The position numbers and the translations under genes were made by a program. Positions 51,557 to 59,889 of a stretch of 64,000 bases of DNA are shown here, in pieces. Position 1 is the stretch's first letter, and every line of letters starts with the position of its first letter. The stretch is from NCBI GenBank assembly GCA_050291465.1, contig JBNKJV010000006.1, positions 146,974 to 210,973 on the forward strand. The letters are read 5' to 3'. Below the pieces are notes generated by a model. The model saw only the letters and a list, made by a program, of their open reading frames with translations. It was not told the origin of the DNA and searched no databases. The DNA comes from CBFDBF01 sp050291465. GTDB taxonomy: Bacteria > Pseudomonadota > Gammaproteobacteria > Chromatiales > Chromatiaceae.

Positions 51557-52561
51557 GTGCGGGAAAAACACATCACCCTCGCCCACGGCAACGGCGGCCG
51601 GCTCATGCGGGAGCTGATCGAGGAGATCTTCGCCCGTCACCTCGCCAACCCCTCCCTGGATATCGAAGCGGACGCCGTGCCCCTGACCCTGCCGCAGGGT
51701 GAGACGGTGTTCACCACCGACGGATTCATCGTGCAGCCGCTGGAATTCCCCGGCGGCGATATCGGTTCCCTCGCGGTGCACGGCACCGTAAACGATCTGG
51801 CCGTGGCCGGTGCCACACCCCTGTTCCTGAGCCTGAACGCCTTCATCGAAGAAGGGCTGGAGACCGAACTCCTGGAACGGGTGGTGGCCAGCATCGGCCA
51901 CAGCGCCCGTGAGGCAGGGGTTCAGGTGGCCGCGGGTGATACCAAGGTGGTGCCGCGGGGAGAGGGGGGTGGACTCTATCTGGCCACCTCCGGTATCGGC
52001 ATAAGGCCTCCCGATCTTGTCCTGGGTATGGAACGTATCCAATCCGGGGACCGTATACTGGTAAGCGGACCTGTAGGTGACCACGGCATCGCGGTCCTGC
52101 TGGCCCGGGAGGAGTTCGGGCTGCGGGGTGATCTCTCTTCGGACTGCGCCAGCGTCCTTCCCTTCACCCGAGCGTTGCTTAACCACTCCGGACTCCGTTT
52201 CATGCGCGATCCCACCCGTGGCGGGCTCGCCACCGTCGCTCATGAAGTGGCACACAGGACGGGGCTCCAGGTGATCCTGTCCGAAGCGGAAATACCGGTT
52301 CGCGACCCGGTCCGATCGGTCTGCGAAATCCTGGGCTACGATCCCCTCTATCTCGCCTGCGAAGGACGGGTGGTGGCGGTGGTGGCGGAAGAGACCGCCC
52401 ACCGGGCCTTGGAGATATGGCGCGCCCTGCCGGGGGGAGAAGGGGCCGCGCTGGTGGGCCGCCTGGTCGCTGACGACAGCCTGGTAATCCTCGAAACCGA
52501 ACTCGGAGGGCGGCGGATTCTGGAGGAACTGGAAGAGGATCCCCTACCCCGTATCTGCTGA
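51557..52561 (+). CDS. hypE: Hydrogenase maturation protein HypE (carbamoyl dehydratase)
   Basis: The 334-residue protein has the AIRS-type ATP-binding fold (LAHGNGGRLMREL, TTDGFIVQPLEFPGG) and ends PRIC, the carbamoylated and dehydrated C-terminal cysteine that supplies cyanide for the iron. I chose the GTG at 51557 because the GGAG site lies nine bases upstream; a TTG five codons earlier is the alternative. HypF, its partner carbamoyl transferase, is not encoded in the window. Confidence 0.93.
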   Translation: MREKHITLAHGNGGRLMRELIEEIFARHLANPSLDIEADAVPLTLPQGETVFTTDGFIVQPLEFPGGDIGSLAVHGTVNDLAVAGATPLFLSLNAFIEEGLETELLERVVASIGHSAREAGVQVAAGDTKVVPRGEGGGLYLATSGIGIRPPDLVLGMERIQSGDRILVSGPVGDHGIAVLLAREEFGLRGDLSSDCASVLPFTRALLNHSGLRFMRDPTRGGLATVAHEVAHRTGLQVILSEAEIPVRDPVRSVCEILGYDPLYLACEGRVVAVVAEETAHRALEIWRALPGGEGAALVGRLVADDSLVILETELGGRRILEELEEDPLPRIC

Positions 52562-52592
52562 CAAAAAGAAGGCGTTCTGTACAAATCCATAA

Positions 52593-52608
52593 ACACAATA
52601 TGTAGTGA
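52593..52608 (+). promoter_or_regulatory. NrdR-like box 1 upstream of nrdJa
   Basis: ACACAATATGTAGTGA matches the NrdR repressor-box pattern (ACACwATATwTnGTGT) at most positions. NrdR represses ribonucleotide reductase genes when ATP/dATP bind it. A second box lies about 164 bases downstream. Confidence 0.7.
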
Positions 52609-52756
52609 TGGTACATATTTCACATTTTTTACGTATTTTCACCTATAAAAATAAGAAGAATTTTCAACCCTTTGTTTTTATTATTTATTCTATTTCTCTA
52701 ATACTCCTGTTATTCCTTGACACACTCCCGTTTTAGACCTAATCTTCTCCTCCGAA

Positions 52757-52772
52757 ACACAAGATATTGTGT
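52757..52772 (+). promoter_or_regulatory. NrdR-like box 2 upstream of nrdJa
   Basis: ACACAAGATATTGTGT is an almost perfect palindrome and a close match to the NrdR-box pattern. Spacing from box 1 is larger than for typical adjacent pairs, so the two may act independently. Confidence 0.78.
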
Positions 52773-52799
52773 TTTAAATTCCGGGCTGAATTCAGGTAT

Positions 52800-52950
52800 T
52801 TCCTGGGGTTTAACCCGCAACCAAAGCCATTTTGGAGCAGTTCCGTCGCCCTCCGGTGGACGGACCGCTTGGGGGGATATCCGGCAACCATCTCACCACC
52901 CGCAACCCGGGTGAGGGGGCCGGGTTTCAAACAACAAATAACTATCGGGA
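52800..52950 (+). promoter_or_regulatory. Structured leader candidate before nrdJa
   Basis: Three consecutive inverted repeats lie just before the nrdJa start: GGGTTTAACCC (52806-52816), a CCGTCGCC...GGTGGACGG hairpin (52843-52863) and CCGG...CTCACC...GGTGAG...CCGG (52881-52923). No cobalamin-riboswitch B12 box (rAGYCMGgAg type) was found. It may be an RNA control element of the reductase; its identity is unknown. Confidence 0.5.
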
Positions 52951-52959
52951 AGGATACGC

Positions 52960-55119
52960 GTGTCTAGTAAAAGCGCTCACTTAAAAGCTGTTCCATCAAA
53001 AATCTCCGACATTCCGCTGCAAGAAGCCTCGCTGGATATCTGGAATACCAAGTACCGTCTCAAGACCAAGGACGGGACCCCGGTAGATCAGGATATCGAC
53101 GCCACCTACCGGCGCGTGGCCAAGGCCCTGGCGAAAATCGAAAAGACCCCGGAACTGCAGGAGAAATGGGAGGAACAGTTTTTGTGGGCCCTGCGTCACG
53201 GCGCCATCCCCGCCGGCCGGATCACCTCCAACGCCGGCGCCCAGAAGCATAAACCGGCCACCTCCACCATCAACTGTACGGTCTCCGGGACGGTTCACGA
53301 CTCCATGAATGAGATCCTCGGCAAGGTGCATGAGGCGGGCCTCACGCTGAAAGCGGGCTGCGGCATCGGCTACGAATTCTCCACCCTGCGCCCGCGAGGC
53401 GCCTATGTCAGCGGCGCCGGTGCCTATACCTCGGGCCCCCTCTCCTTCATGGATATCTACGACAAGATGTGTTTTACCGTCTCCTCCGCCGGGGGTCGCC
53501 GCGGGGCGCAGATGGCCACCTTTGATATAGGACACCCCGACGTCATGGACTTTATCCGCGCCAAGCGCGAAGCCGGTCGTCTGCGGCAGTTCAACCTATC
53601 ACTGCTCATCACCGAGGAGTTTATGGAGGCGGTCAAGAGCGACGGTAAATGGGCCCTCGCCTTTCCGGTCTCTGAGAAGGAGGCGGAGGTGGACGGACTG
53701 GATCTGAGCAACTCGAAACAGGTCGTCTGGCGTGACTGGCCCCACCAGAACAGTTATATCGTCAACGGCACCGGCAAGGTAGCCTGCAAGATCTACAAGA
53801 CCATCCGCGCCCGTCGTCTGTGGGACGTCATCATGTCCTCCACCTACGACTATGCGGAACCAGGCTTCATACTCATCGACAAGGTCAATGAGATGAACAA
53901 CAACTGGTTCTGTGAGAACGTACGGGCCACCAATCCCTGCGGTGAACAACCTCTGCCGCCCTACGGCGCCTGTCTGCTCGGTTCCATCAACCTCACCCAG
54001 TTCGTACGTCAACCCTTTACCGGTGAGGCGAGTTTTAATTGGGATGAATTCCGCAAAACGGTCTCCATCTTTACCCGCATGCTGGACAATGTGGTGGAAA
54101 TCAACGGCCTACCCCTGGAGGAACAACGCAAGGAGATCATGCGCAAGCGGCGCCACGGCATGGGTTACCTCGGGCTTGGTTCCGCCATCACCATGTTAGG
54201 TATGAAATATGGAAATCCCGACTCCCTGAAATTCACCGAAGAGGTTACACGTGAGCTGGCCCTGGAAGGATGGCGCACCGGCCTGGAACTGGCCAAGGAG
54301 AAAGGTCCCGCTCCGATCATGGAGGAGGAGTTCGAAGTTACCCCGGAAATGCTGGCCCAGCGGCCGGAGATGGCGGTGGACAACTGGCAGGTGGGCGACA
54401 AGATCAAGGGCAAGGTGTTGCACGCCAAATACAGCCGTTATATGCAGCAACTGGCGACGGAAGAACCGAAACTGGCGGAGGAACTGGCCGCAACCGGTTG
54501 TCGATTCACCCATCACAGCTCCATTGCTCCTACCGGCACCATATCGCTGTCGCTGGCCAATAACGCCAGCAACGGCATTGAACCCAGCTTCGCTCATCAC
54601 TACTCGCGAAACGTGATCCGGGAAGGGAAAAAATCCAAAGAGAAGGTGGACGTCTTCAGCTTCGAACTTTTGGCCTACCGGGCCTTGGTCAACGCCAACG
54701 CAATGCCCTATTCCGATAATCCCGAGGAAAAACTGCCGGAATATTTCGTTTCCGCGGACGATATTACGCCGAAGCAACACGTGGATGTTCAGGCGGCGGC
54801 ACAAAAATGGATCGATTCATCCATATCCAAAACGGCCAATGTCCCCACCGACTACCCTTACGAGGAGTTCAAGGACATCTATCTCTATGCCTACGAGCAG
54901 GGATTGAAAGGTTGCACCACCTTCCGTTTCAATCCGGAGGCGTTCCAGGGCGTACTGGTGAAAGAACAGGATCTGGAGAACACCACCTACTGCTTTACGC
55001 TGGAAGACGGCACCGTAGTCGAAGTAAAAGGCAATGAAGAGATTGAATACGACGGCGAAACCCATACCGCGGCCAACCTCTTCGATGCCCTGAAAGAGGG
55101 TTACTACGGGAAGTTTTAA
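52960..55119 (+). CDS. nrdJa: Class II (adenosylcobalamin-dependent) ribonucleotide reductase, catalytic part (NrdJa)
   Basis: The 719-residue protein contains the N-terminal cysteine TSTINCTVSG, the NPCGEQPLPPYGACLLGSIN loop with the active-site cysteine, and APTGTIS near the C-terminal third. It makes deoxynucleotides without oxygen, using adenosylcobalamin to form the thiyl radical. In Pseudomonas and relatives the class II enzyme is split into NrdJa and NrdJb, and the next gene is the NrdJb. The GTG start has an AAGGA site nine bases upstream. Confidence 0.93.
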   Translation: MSSKSAHLKAVPSKISDIPLQEASLDIWNTKYRLKTKDGTPVDQDIDATYRRVAKALAKIEKTPELQEKWEEQFLWALRHGAIPAGRITSNAGAQKHKPATSTINCTVSGTVHDSMNEILGKVHEAGLTLKAGCGIGYEFSTLRPRGAYVSGAGAYTSGPLSFMDIYDKMCFTVSSAGGRRGAQMATFDIGHPDVMDFIRAKREAGRLRQFNLSLLITEEFMEAVKSDGKWALAFPVSEKEAEVDGLDLSNSKQVVWRDWPHQNSYIVNGTGKVACKIYKTIRARRLWDVIMSSTYDYAEPGFILIDKVNEMNNNWFCENVRATNPCGEQPLPPYGACLLGSINLTQFVRQPFTGEASFNWDEFRKTVSIFTRMLDNVVEINGLPLEEQRKEIMRKRRHGMGYLGLGSAITMLGMKYGNPDSLKFTEEVTRELALEGWRTGLELAKEKGPAPIMEEEFEVTPEMLAQRPEMAVDNWQVGDKIKGKVLHAKYSRYMQQLATEEPKLAEELAATGCRFTHHSSIAPTGTISLSLANNASNGIEPSFAHHYSRNVIREGKKSKEKVDVFSFELLAYRALVNANAMPYSDNPEEKLPEYFVSADDITPKQHVDVQAAAQKWIDSSISKTANVPTDYPYEEFKDIYLYAYEQGLKGCTTFRFNPEAFQGVLVKEQDLENTTYCFTLEDGTVVEVKGNEEIEYDGETHTAANLFDALKEGYYGKF

Positions 55120-55128
55120 ATATTGTTA

Positions 55129-55180
55129 GCCACAGAGGCACAGAGATTTTTTAACGCCGACTTTTTATGCCTCTGCGGTG
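55129..55180. repeat. Dispersed palindrome, CACAGAGG family (copy 4), between nrdJa and nrdJb
   Basis: GCCACAGAGGCACAGAG on the left is mirrored by ATGCCTCTGCGGTGG on the right. It occupies most of the 126-base gap inside the split reductase operon. Confidence 0.7.
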
Positions 55181-55245
55181 GAAAATCACCTAGACTAAAA
55201 ACAGATTCGGACGGAATAAAGACCGAATAGACAGGATCGCAAATC

Positions 55246-55938
55246 ATGACCATCAAGATCGAAAAGAAAATTGTCGACTACAGTGTCGCCAAGGAAGAAG
55301 AAGCTGTACTGACAACGGAGGCCGCTGCCGCTCCGGAGGACGACATTGTCCACATGCACGAGAATGTGGCCCGGCCGGAGATGCTTTTCGGCTCCACCTA
55401 CAAGATCAAGACCCCTCTCTCGGAGCATGCCCTTTATGTCACCATTAATGACATCATCCTCAACCAGGGAACACCCCATGAGGTACGCCGCCCATTCGAG
55501 GTCTTCATCAACTCCAAGAATATGGATCACTTCCAGTGGATAGTGGCGTTAACCAGGATCATTTCGGCCGTATTCCGCAAGGGAGGCGATGTCACCTTTC
55601 TGGTGGAAGAACTGCGTTCCGTCTTTGATCCCAGCGGTGGTTATTTCAAGAAAGGCGGCAAATTCATGCCTTCACTGGTGGCCGAGATCGGGGACGTCAT
55701 TCACTGCCATCTGGTCATGATCGGTCTGTTGCAGGAAGAAGAACCGGACCAGCATCAGAAAAAGCTCATCGCGGAGAAAAGGGCGCAATACGAGGCGTCC
55801 ATCAATATGAAAGACCGGGAGCACGGCAGCGATTTTCCCGAAGGGGCTCAGCTATGCACCAAGTGCAGCACCAAGGCCATGATCCAGATGGACAACTGTC
55901 TGACCTGTCTCAACTGCGGGGAATCCAAGTGTGGGTAG
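55246..55938 (+). CDS. nrdJb: Class II ribonucleotide reductase, second polypeptide (NrdJb)
   Basis: The 230-residue protein contains the C-terminal-domain sequence of the split class II reductase (ALYVTINDIILNQGTPHEVRR near the middle) and ends with a zinc-ribbon-like stretch CTKC...CLTCLNCG plus a final SKCG. In the split enzymes of Pseudomonas the corresponding part carries the redox-active C-terminal cysteines that reduce the active site. The start has an AGGA site and follows nrdJa by 126 bases. Confidence 0.9.
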   Translation: MTIKIEKKIVDYSVAKEEEAVLTTEAAAAPEDDIVHMHENVARPEMLFGSTYKIKTPLSEHALYVTINDIILNQGTPHEVRRPFEVFINSKNMDHFQWIVALTRIISAVFRKGGDVTFLVEELRSVFDPSGGYFKKGGKFMPSLVAEIGDVIHCHLVMIGLLQEEEPDQHQKKLIAEKRAQYEASINMKDREHGSDFPEGAQLCTKCSTKAMIQMDNCLTCLNCGESKCG

Positions 55939-56030
55939 TTGTGGAGTTTGAAGTTTGAAGTTTCGCGGCGCATAGCGCCGCGCCGGCAACAGCAGATTGA
56001 TAACTTCAAACTACCAACTTCTTACTATTA
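55936..56030. repeat. Heptad element with inverted arms around a GC palindrome
   Basis: The left arm reads AGTTTGA, AGTTTGA, AGTTTCG (55945-55965). The centre CGCGGCGCATAGCGCCGCG (55964-55982) is a perfect palindrome. The right arm (55999-56026) reads, on the minus strand, AGTTGGT, AGTTTGA, AGTTATC. It starts at the nrdJb stop and is the largest symmetric copy in the window. The rest of 55939-56252 has a TATAAT box (56206) and no ORF. Confidence 0.8.
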
Positions 56031-56182
56031 ACCATAACGCGGTGGGCCATGCCCGTCGCTTCCACCCCGGTGTCTTATCGATGCGTCCCCGTGTTTCGGT
56101 GCACTTTTACCGGGAAATTTAGACCCGTCCTAAATATCCCCTAAATGGGGGGTTTCTCGCCCCCTATTTCCACCGAAAATCT

Positions 56183-56211
56183 GTTCTCTAAACGGTCAAA
56201 ACCGCTATAAT
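56183..56211 (+). promoter_or_regulatory. Candidate sigma-70 promoter for the 80-residue gene
   Basis: A perfect TATAAT (56206-56211) lies about 42 bases upstream of the small gene start. The -35 region 17 bases further up (about 56183-56188) is weak. Confidence 0.55.
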
Positions 56212-56252
56212 CGAACTTATTCAATAATACAAATAAAGCTGGGGTAACAGGG

Positions 56253-56495
56253 ATGAATACTGAACGACGCACTGGCGAGGAGCCCGTTCCAAGGAATCCG
56301 GAACGTCATCTGAATACCACTCAACTGTCCGTCCTGCATCAGGTCGAGGGTTTTGGTTGGAAACTTAAATTCCTGCGCCGGCCGTTGTTCCAGGACTCGG
56401 TCGCCGTGATAACCAATGCCGACGGCTCGCAGACCGGAGTGCTGGAGGAAGACGGCGAGATCAATATGAACTCCGAGATCCCGTTTAGGGAGTAG
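56253..56495 (+). CDS. Unknown 80-residue protein
   Basis: The small protein has no recognised domain. It contains a central GWKLKFLRRPLFQDSVAVIT and an acidic C-terminal half (GVLEEDGEIN). It has its own TATAAT promoter candidate and an AGGG site before the ATG, and is bracketed by heptad repeat elements (55936-56030 and 56514-56622). It looks like a conserved small gammaproteobacterial protein, but this cannot be verified here. Confidence 0.75.
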   Translation: MNTERRTGEEPVPRNPERHLNTTQLSVLHQVEGFGWKLKFLRRPLFQDSVAVITNADGSQTGVLEEDGEINMNSEIPFRE

Positions 56496-56513
56496 CCTGG
56501 AATTCTCATTTAT

Positions 56514-56622
56514 CCGTTTACGGTCTTCAGTTGCAGGAGCGGCGTTGGGCGCCGCGAAACTTCGAACTCCAAACTTTAAAGGCGGGCCATGCCCGCCTCT
56601 ATATCTGTAAACTCCAAAAAGG
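56514..56622. repeat. Heptad and palindrome element between the small gene and the S49 peptidase
   Basis: GCGGCGttgGGCGCCGC (56539-56556) forms a strong stem. It is followed by units that on the minus strand read AGTTTGG, AGTTCGA, AGTTTCG (about 56556-56577) and by AGGCGGGCCATGCCCGCCT (56580-56598), a perfect hairpin lying between two convergent stops that could also act as a terminator although it lacks a T tract. A related GGGCCATGCCC is at 56047. Confidence 0.7.
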
Positions 56623-57594
56623 CTACCTCACGGCCGGCGTACCGGAGAAACCCATAATACCGGCCATAGTTTCCCCCGCACTCGCGCCCATTTTACGTGC
56701 GAAGCGCTCCAGCAGATCTTCGGTCCTGGTGTAGTCGACAATCTCCTCCTGACCGATCAACTCCCGGGCTACATAGCTGGCGCTACCGATACCGTCCGCG
56801 AGTCCCAGATCGATACTCTCCTCGCCCGTCCAGGACAACCCGCTGAATATCTCGTCATTGGGCTTCAGTCGGTCCCCTCTTCCTTTCTTGACCACCTCAA
56901 TAAACTGTTGATGCACCTTATCCAGAAGGGACTGGATATGCTTACGGTCAAATTGCGTTACCGGAGAAAAGGGATCCATGGCCCCCTTGTGCTCGCCGGC
57001 GGTATACAGTCGCCGCTCGACGCCCAGCTTCTCCATTCCCTCCACGAAACCGAAGCCGTTCATCAGTACACCGATGGAGCCGACGATACTGGCCTTGTCC
57101 ACGTAGATTTCGTCAGCCGCCACCGCCACGAAATACCCCCCGGAAGCGGCCATATCCCGAACCACCGCGTAGACCGGAATATCCGGATACTTGGCTTTAA
57201 GCCGCTGGATTTCATCGTTGATATAGCCCGCCTGCACCGGGCTGCCTCCGGGGCTGTTGATACGGATAATCACGCCCTTGGTGTGTTTATTCTCAAAGGC
57301 TTCCCGCAGACCGGTGATAACATTGTCCGCACTCGCCTCGGCCTGATCCATGATGATCCCGTTCACGTTCACCACGGCGGTATGGGGAGCCTGCTTTCCA
57401 AGCCCACCATCCTTTGGCGCCAGAATTCCGACCATGAGTATTAAAAAAAAGGATAAATATAGAAACGTTATGGTCTTGAAAAAAATACCCCAGCGGCGGG
57501 CGCGACGTTTCTCTACCAGGGAGGATATCGCCAACTCCTCGAGAAATTTACGTTCCCATTGCTGTGGATGCTTGTCGTTTCCGCCGGTTTCCAT
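56623..57594 (-). CDS. S49-family serine peptidase (SppA/SohB type)
   Basis: The 323-residue protein has an N-terminal membrane helix (about 38-60) and a Clp-fold periplasmic domain with the NSPGGSPVQAG loop, the catalytic Ser in DMAASGGYFV and a later catalytic Lys candidate in TAGEHKGAMDPFSP. It degrades signal peptides or membrane protein fragments, as in the SppA 36K/SohB group. It is the distal gene of the rluC-HAD-S49 minus-strand series. Confidence 0.9.
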   Translation of the reverse strand: METGGNDKHPQQWERKFLEELAISSLVEKRRARRWGIFFKTITFLYLSFFLILMVGILAPKDGGLGKQAPHTAVVNVNGIIMDQAEASADNVITGLREAFENKHTKGVIIRINSPGGSPVQAGYINDEIQRLKAKYPDIPVYAVVRDMAASGGYFVAVAADEIYVDKASIVGSIGVLMNGFGFVEGMEKLGVERRLYTAGEHKGAMDPFSPVTQFDRKHIQSLLDKVHQQFIEVVKKGRGDRLKPNDEIFSGLSWTGEESIDLGLADGIGSASYVARELIGQEEIVDYTRTEDLLERFARKMGASAGETMAGIMGFSGTPAVR

Positions 57595-57727
57595 AATCTG
57601 CCTCTGTTATCTCTATATATAGCCCGATTCCAAAATATCTCAGGAACCTGCGGCTAATTGTGAATCACCTGCTACCTGTTCAGCGGGCTGCCGTCGCCCC
57701 CCATCCCGCTTATGGACAACAACGACT

Positions 57728-58393
57728 TCACTCTGTAACAGTATCTTCAAGCCACGCCGCAATTTCTCCGATACTGTCCAGGCAAGTCAATGGTTGATGG
57801 CGTAATAAACGTTCCACATCATGGGCCCCGTAACTTACCGCCACCCGCTCGGTTCCTGCATTGCTGGCCATCAGCATATCCCACTCCGTATCCCCGATCA
57901 TGACGGTCTCCCGCGCGTCTACGCCCAACTCATCCATGATCTGCAGCAGCATCTCCGGGTGCGGCTTCGAAAGCGTCTCATCAGCGCACCGGGTCGCGTG
58001 GAACAGGTCTCCAATACCGGTATATTCCAGCACACGATCCAGACCTGCACGTCCTTTTCCGGTGGCTATCGCCAACAGATAACCGCTGCGATTCAACTCT
58101 CTCAACACCTCTTCCGCTCGCGGAAACAACGGTGACGGCGTCTCGTTCTTAATCAGAAAATGATATCGGTATCGAGCCACCACATCATCCACCAGTTTCC
58201 CGTCAGCCCCCGGAAACAGCGTGGTAACCGCCTCGCCCAGACCCAACCCTATTATATTCCGAATACTGTCTTCTTCCGGGACCCGCAGGCCCAGATCCCT
58301 CGCCGAGGCCCGCACGCACTCCACGATGCGCGCTTCCGAATCCATCAGGGTGCCGTCCCAATCGAACACCAGTAACGTAAAACGGGTTTTCAT
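57728..58393 (-). CDS. HAD-superfamily phosphatase (phosphoglycolate phosphatase-like)
   Basis: The 221-residue protein has the HAD motifs FDWDGTLMDSEARI (nucleophile Asp), a cap domain, and GDTEWDMLMASNAG near residue 170. This is the Gph/phosphoglycolate phosphatase type, with substrate not determinable here. It overlaps rluC by 4 bases (start 58393, rluC stop 58390) and precedes the S49 gene. The same order is known from other gammaproteobacteria. Confidence 0.88.
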   Translation of the reverse strand: MKTRFTLLVFDWDGTLMDSEARIVECVRASARDLGLRVPEEDSIRNIIGLGLGEAVTTLFPGADGKLVDDVVARYRYHFLIKNETPSPLFPRAEEVLRELNRSGYLLAIATGKGRAGLDRVLEYTGIGDLFHATRCADETLSKPHPEMLLQIMDELGVDARETVMIGDTEWDMLMASNAGTERVAVSYGAHDVERLLRHQPLTCLDSIGEIAAWLEDTVTE

Positions 58394-59340
58394 TTCCTGA
58401 GCTTGCTCAACAGCTGCTGTAACGATTCTTCCAACGGCGCCTCTACCAGCAGTTCGCCACCCTCATCCGGCCAGCGTATACCGATAGACTCCGCGTGCAG
58501 AAACAGCCGTTTCAGACCCAGTTCCCGCATCGCCCGGTTGGCGGCGTTATCTCCATACTTCTCGTCGCCGAGAATGGGCGTACCCAGATGCGCGAGATGA
58601 ACCCTGATCTGGTGGGTACGCCCGGTCACTAACCGCGCCTCCACCAGGGTGGCATTCCGAAACCTTTCCCGAACCCGGAAATGGGTGGTTGCGGGTTTTC
58701 CCTGGGGATCCACCTTTACAACCCGCTCCCCTCCCTGCAGCAGGTTCTTCAGCAGTGGGGCCTGCACCTTCTCCTGCTGCCTTTCCCAGCGGCCGGACGC
58801 CAGTGCGATATAGCGTTTATCCACGCTGTTCTGCCGCAGAAGCTCATGCAGGATACGCAGCGTGCTGCGTCGTTTTGCAATCAACAGACATCCTGAGGTG
58901 TCCCGATCAAGCCTATGCACCAACTCCAGTTGCCGTTCCTCCGGCCGCAGTACCCTCAGCGCCTCAATGACCCCATAGCTGAGTCCGCTCCCTCCATGGA
59001 CTGCCACACCGGATGGTTTATTCAATACAATCAGTCGCTTATCTTCAAAAAGTATGGCCTGTTCCAGCCGCCGCAGCAGGCTGGCGCCGGGCTGCGGTTT
59101 CGCTTCCCTTGCGGCCACCCGTACCGGAGGAATGCGGACCAGGTCGCCCGCCTGTAACCGGTAGCTTGCCTGAATTCTTCCCCTGTTTACCCGAACTTCA
59201 CCCTTGCGCAGAATCCGGTAGACATGACTCTTCGGTACCCCCTTGAGCAGCCCCAGCAGAAAATTGTCTATGCGCTGCCCGGCATTGCCCTCCGTTACCT
59301 CGACCTGCCTGACTAAAGAATTCTGTTTGCTTTCTGACAT
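58390..59340 (-). CDS. rluC: 23S rRNA pseudouridine synthase RluC
   Basis: The 316-residue protein has an N-terminal S4 RNA-binding domain (QRIDNFLLGLLKGVPKSHVY) and the RluA-type catalytic motif HRLDRDTSGCLLIAK with the catalytic Asp. It makes pseudouridine at positions 955, 2504 and 2580 of 23S rRNA in E. coli. It is divergent from rne, the standard gammaproteobacterial order. Confidence 0.94.
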   Translation of the reverse strand: MSESKQNSLVRQVEVTEGNAGQRIDNFLLGLLKGVPKSHVYRILRKGEVRVNRGRIQASYRLQAGDLVRIPPVRVAAREAKPQPGASLLRRLEQAILFEDKRLIVLNKPSGVAVHGGSGLSYGVIEALRVLRPEERQLELVHRLDRDTSGCLLIAKRRSTLRILHELLRQNSVDKRYIALASGRWERQQEKVQAPLLKNLLQGGERVVKVDPQGKPATTHFRVRERFRNATLVEARLVTGRTHQIRVHLAHLGTPILGDEKYGDNAANRAMRELGLKRLFLHAESIGIRWPDEGGELLVEAPLEESLQQLLSKLRK

Positions 59341-59889
59341 TTACGTTATGATACCAGCCTGGCTTGATTGATGCTCCAGGCCAAGACTGATATAGTTTAA
59401 AAGTTATACTTTTTCCAAACCGCCCTGTTTGCGGGCGGTTGGAGATAGAAAGAGAACTTGTTGCAGGATATTTTGTCCTATTTTCCAACAGGTTATCGAA
59501 TGTTTTAAGACACCACGCATACACGTGATGTCTGCCGGTACTGGAAGAAAACGGGAGTAGCGCGGTTTACAGCGCTCCCTTACGGGCAAACAGGCGCTGG
59601 ACAACTCACTCCCTGTCCCAAGGTACGGCAACCGGGAATTCCGTCTGGTGACGGAAATTATGAATATAGATTAACTGCGCGCCCCTATCGGCGTTTTTTA
59701 TCGGCGCGGACGAGCGGAAACCGTTTCGTCCCGCGGGCCAAGCAGCCGCTGACGAGACCATGAGGTATTCCGGCGGCCCCCGCCCTCTAGCCGGTTTACC
59801 GCGATAGGGAATTCGCCGAAGATCGCAGTCCTTTTGCCCCTGCGGCAGCGGGACGGGAAGGCGATGGCGTGCCAAAGGATTTTTACAAC
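59341..59889 (+). promoter_or_regulatory. rne leader with three hairpins and possible autoregulatory RNA
   Basis: The leader of about 490 bases contains a strong hairpin at 59415-59442 (CCAAACCGCCC...GGGCGGTTGG), a second at 59455-59494 (AACTTGTTG...CAACAGGTT with an inner AGGA/TCCT stem) and a third at 59508-59533 (AGACACCACG...CGTGATGTCT). In E. coli RNase E binds structured parts of its own leader to repress itself. TATA boxes (TATAGT near 59391, TATACT near 59405) are candidate -10 elements. No ORF is convincing in this stretch. Confidence 0.65.

Noticed and set aside
52562..52959. Cobalamin riboswitch before nrdJa
   Set aside because: The conserved B12-box and GCCACTG-type elements are not found; the hairpins present do not match that architecture.
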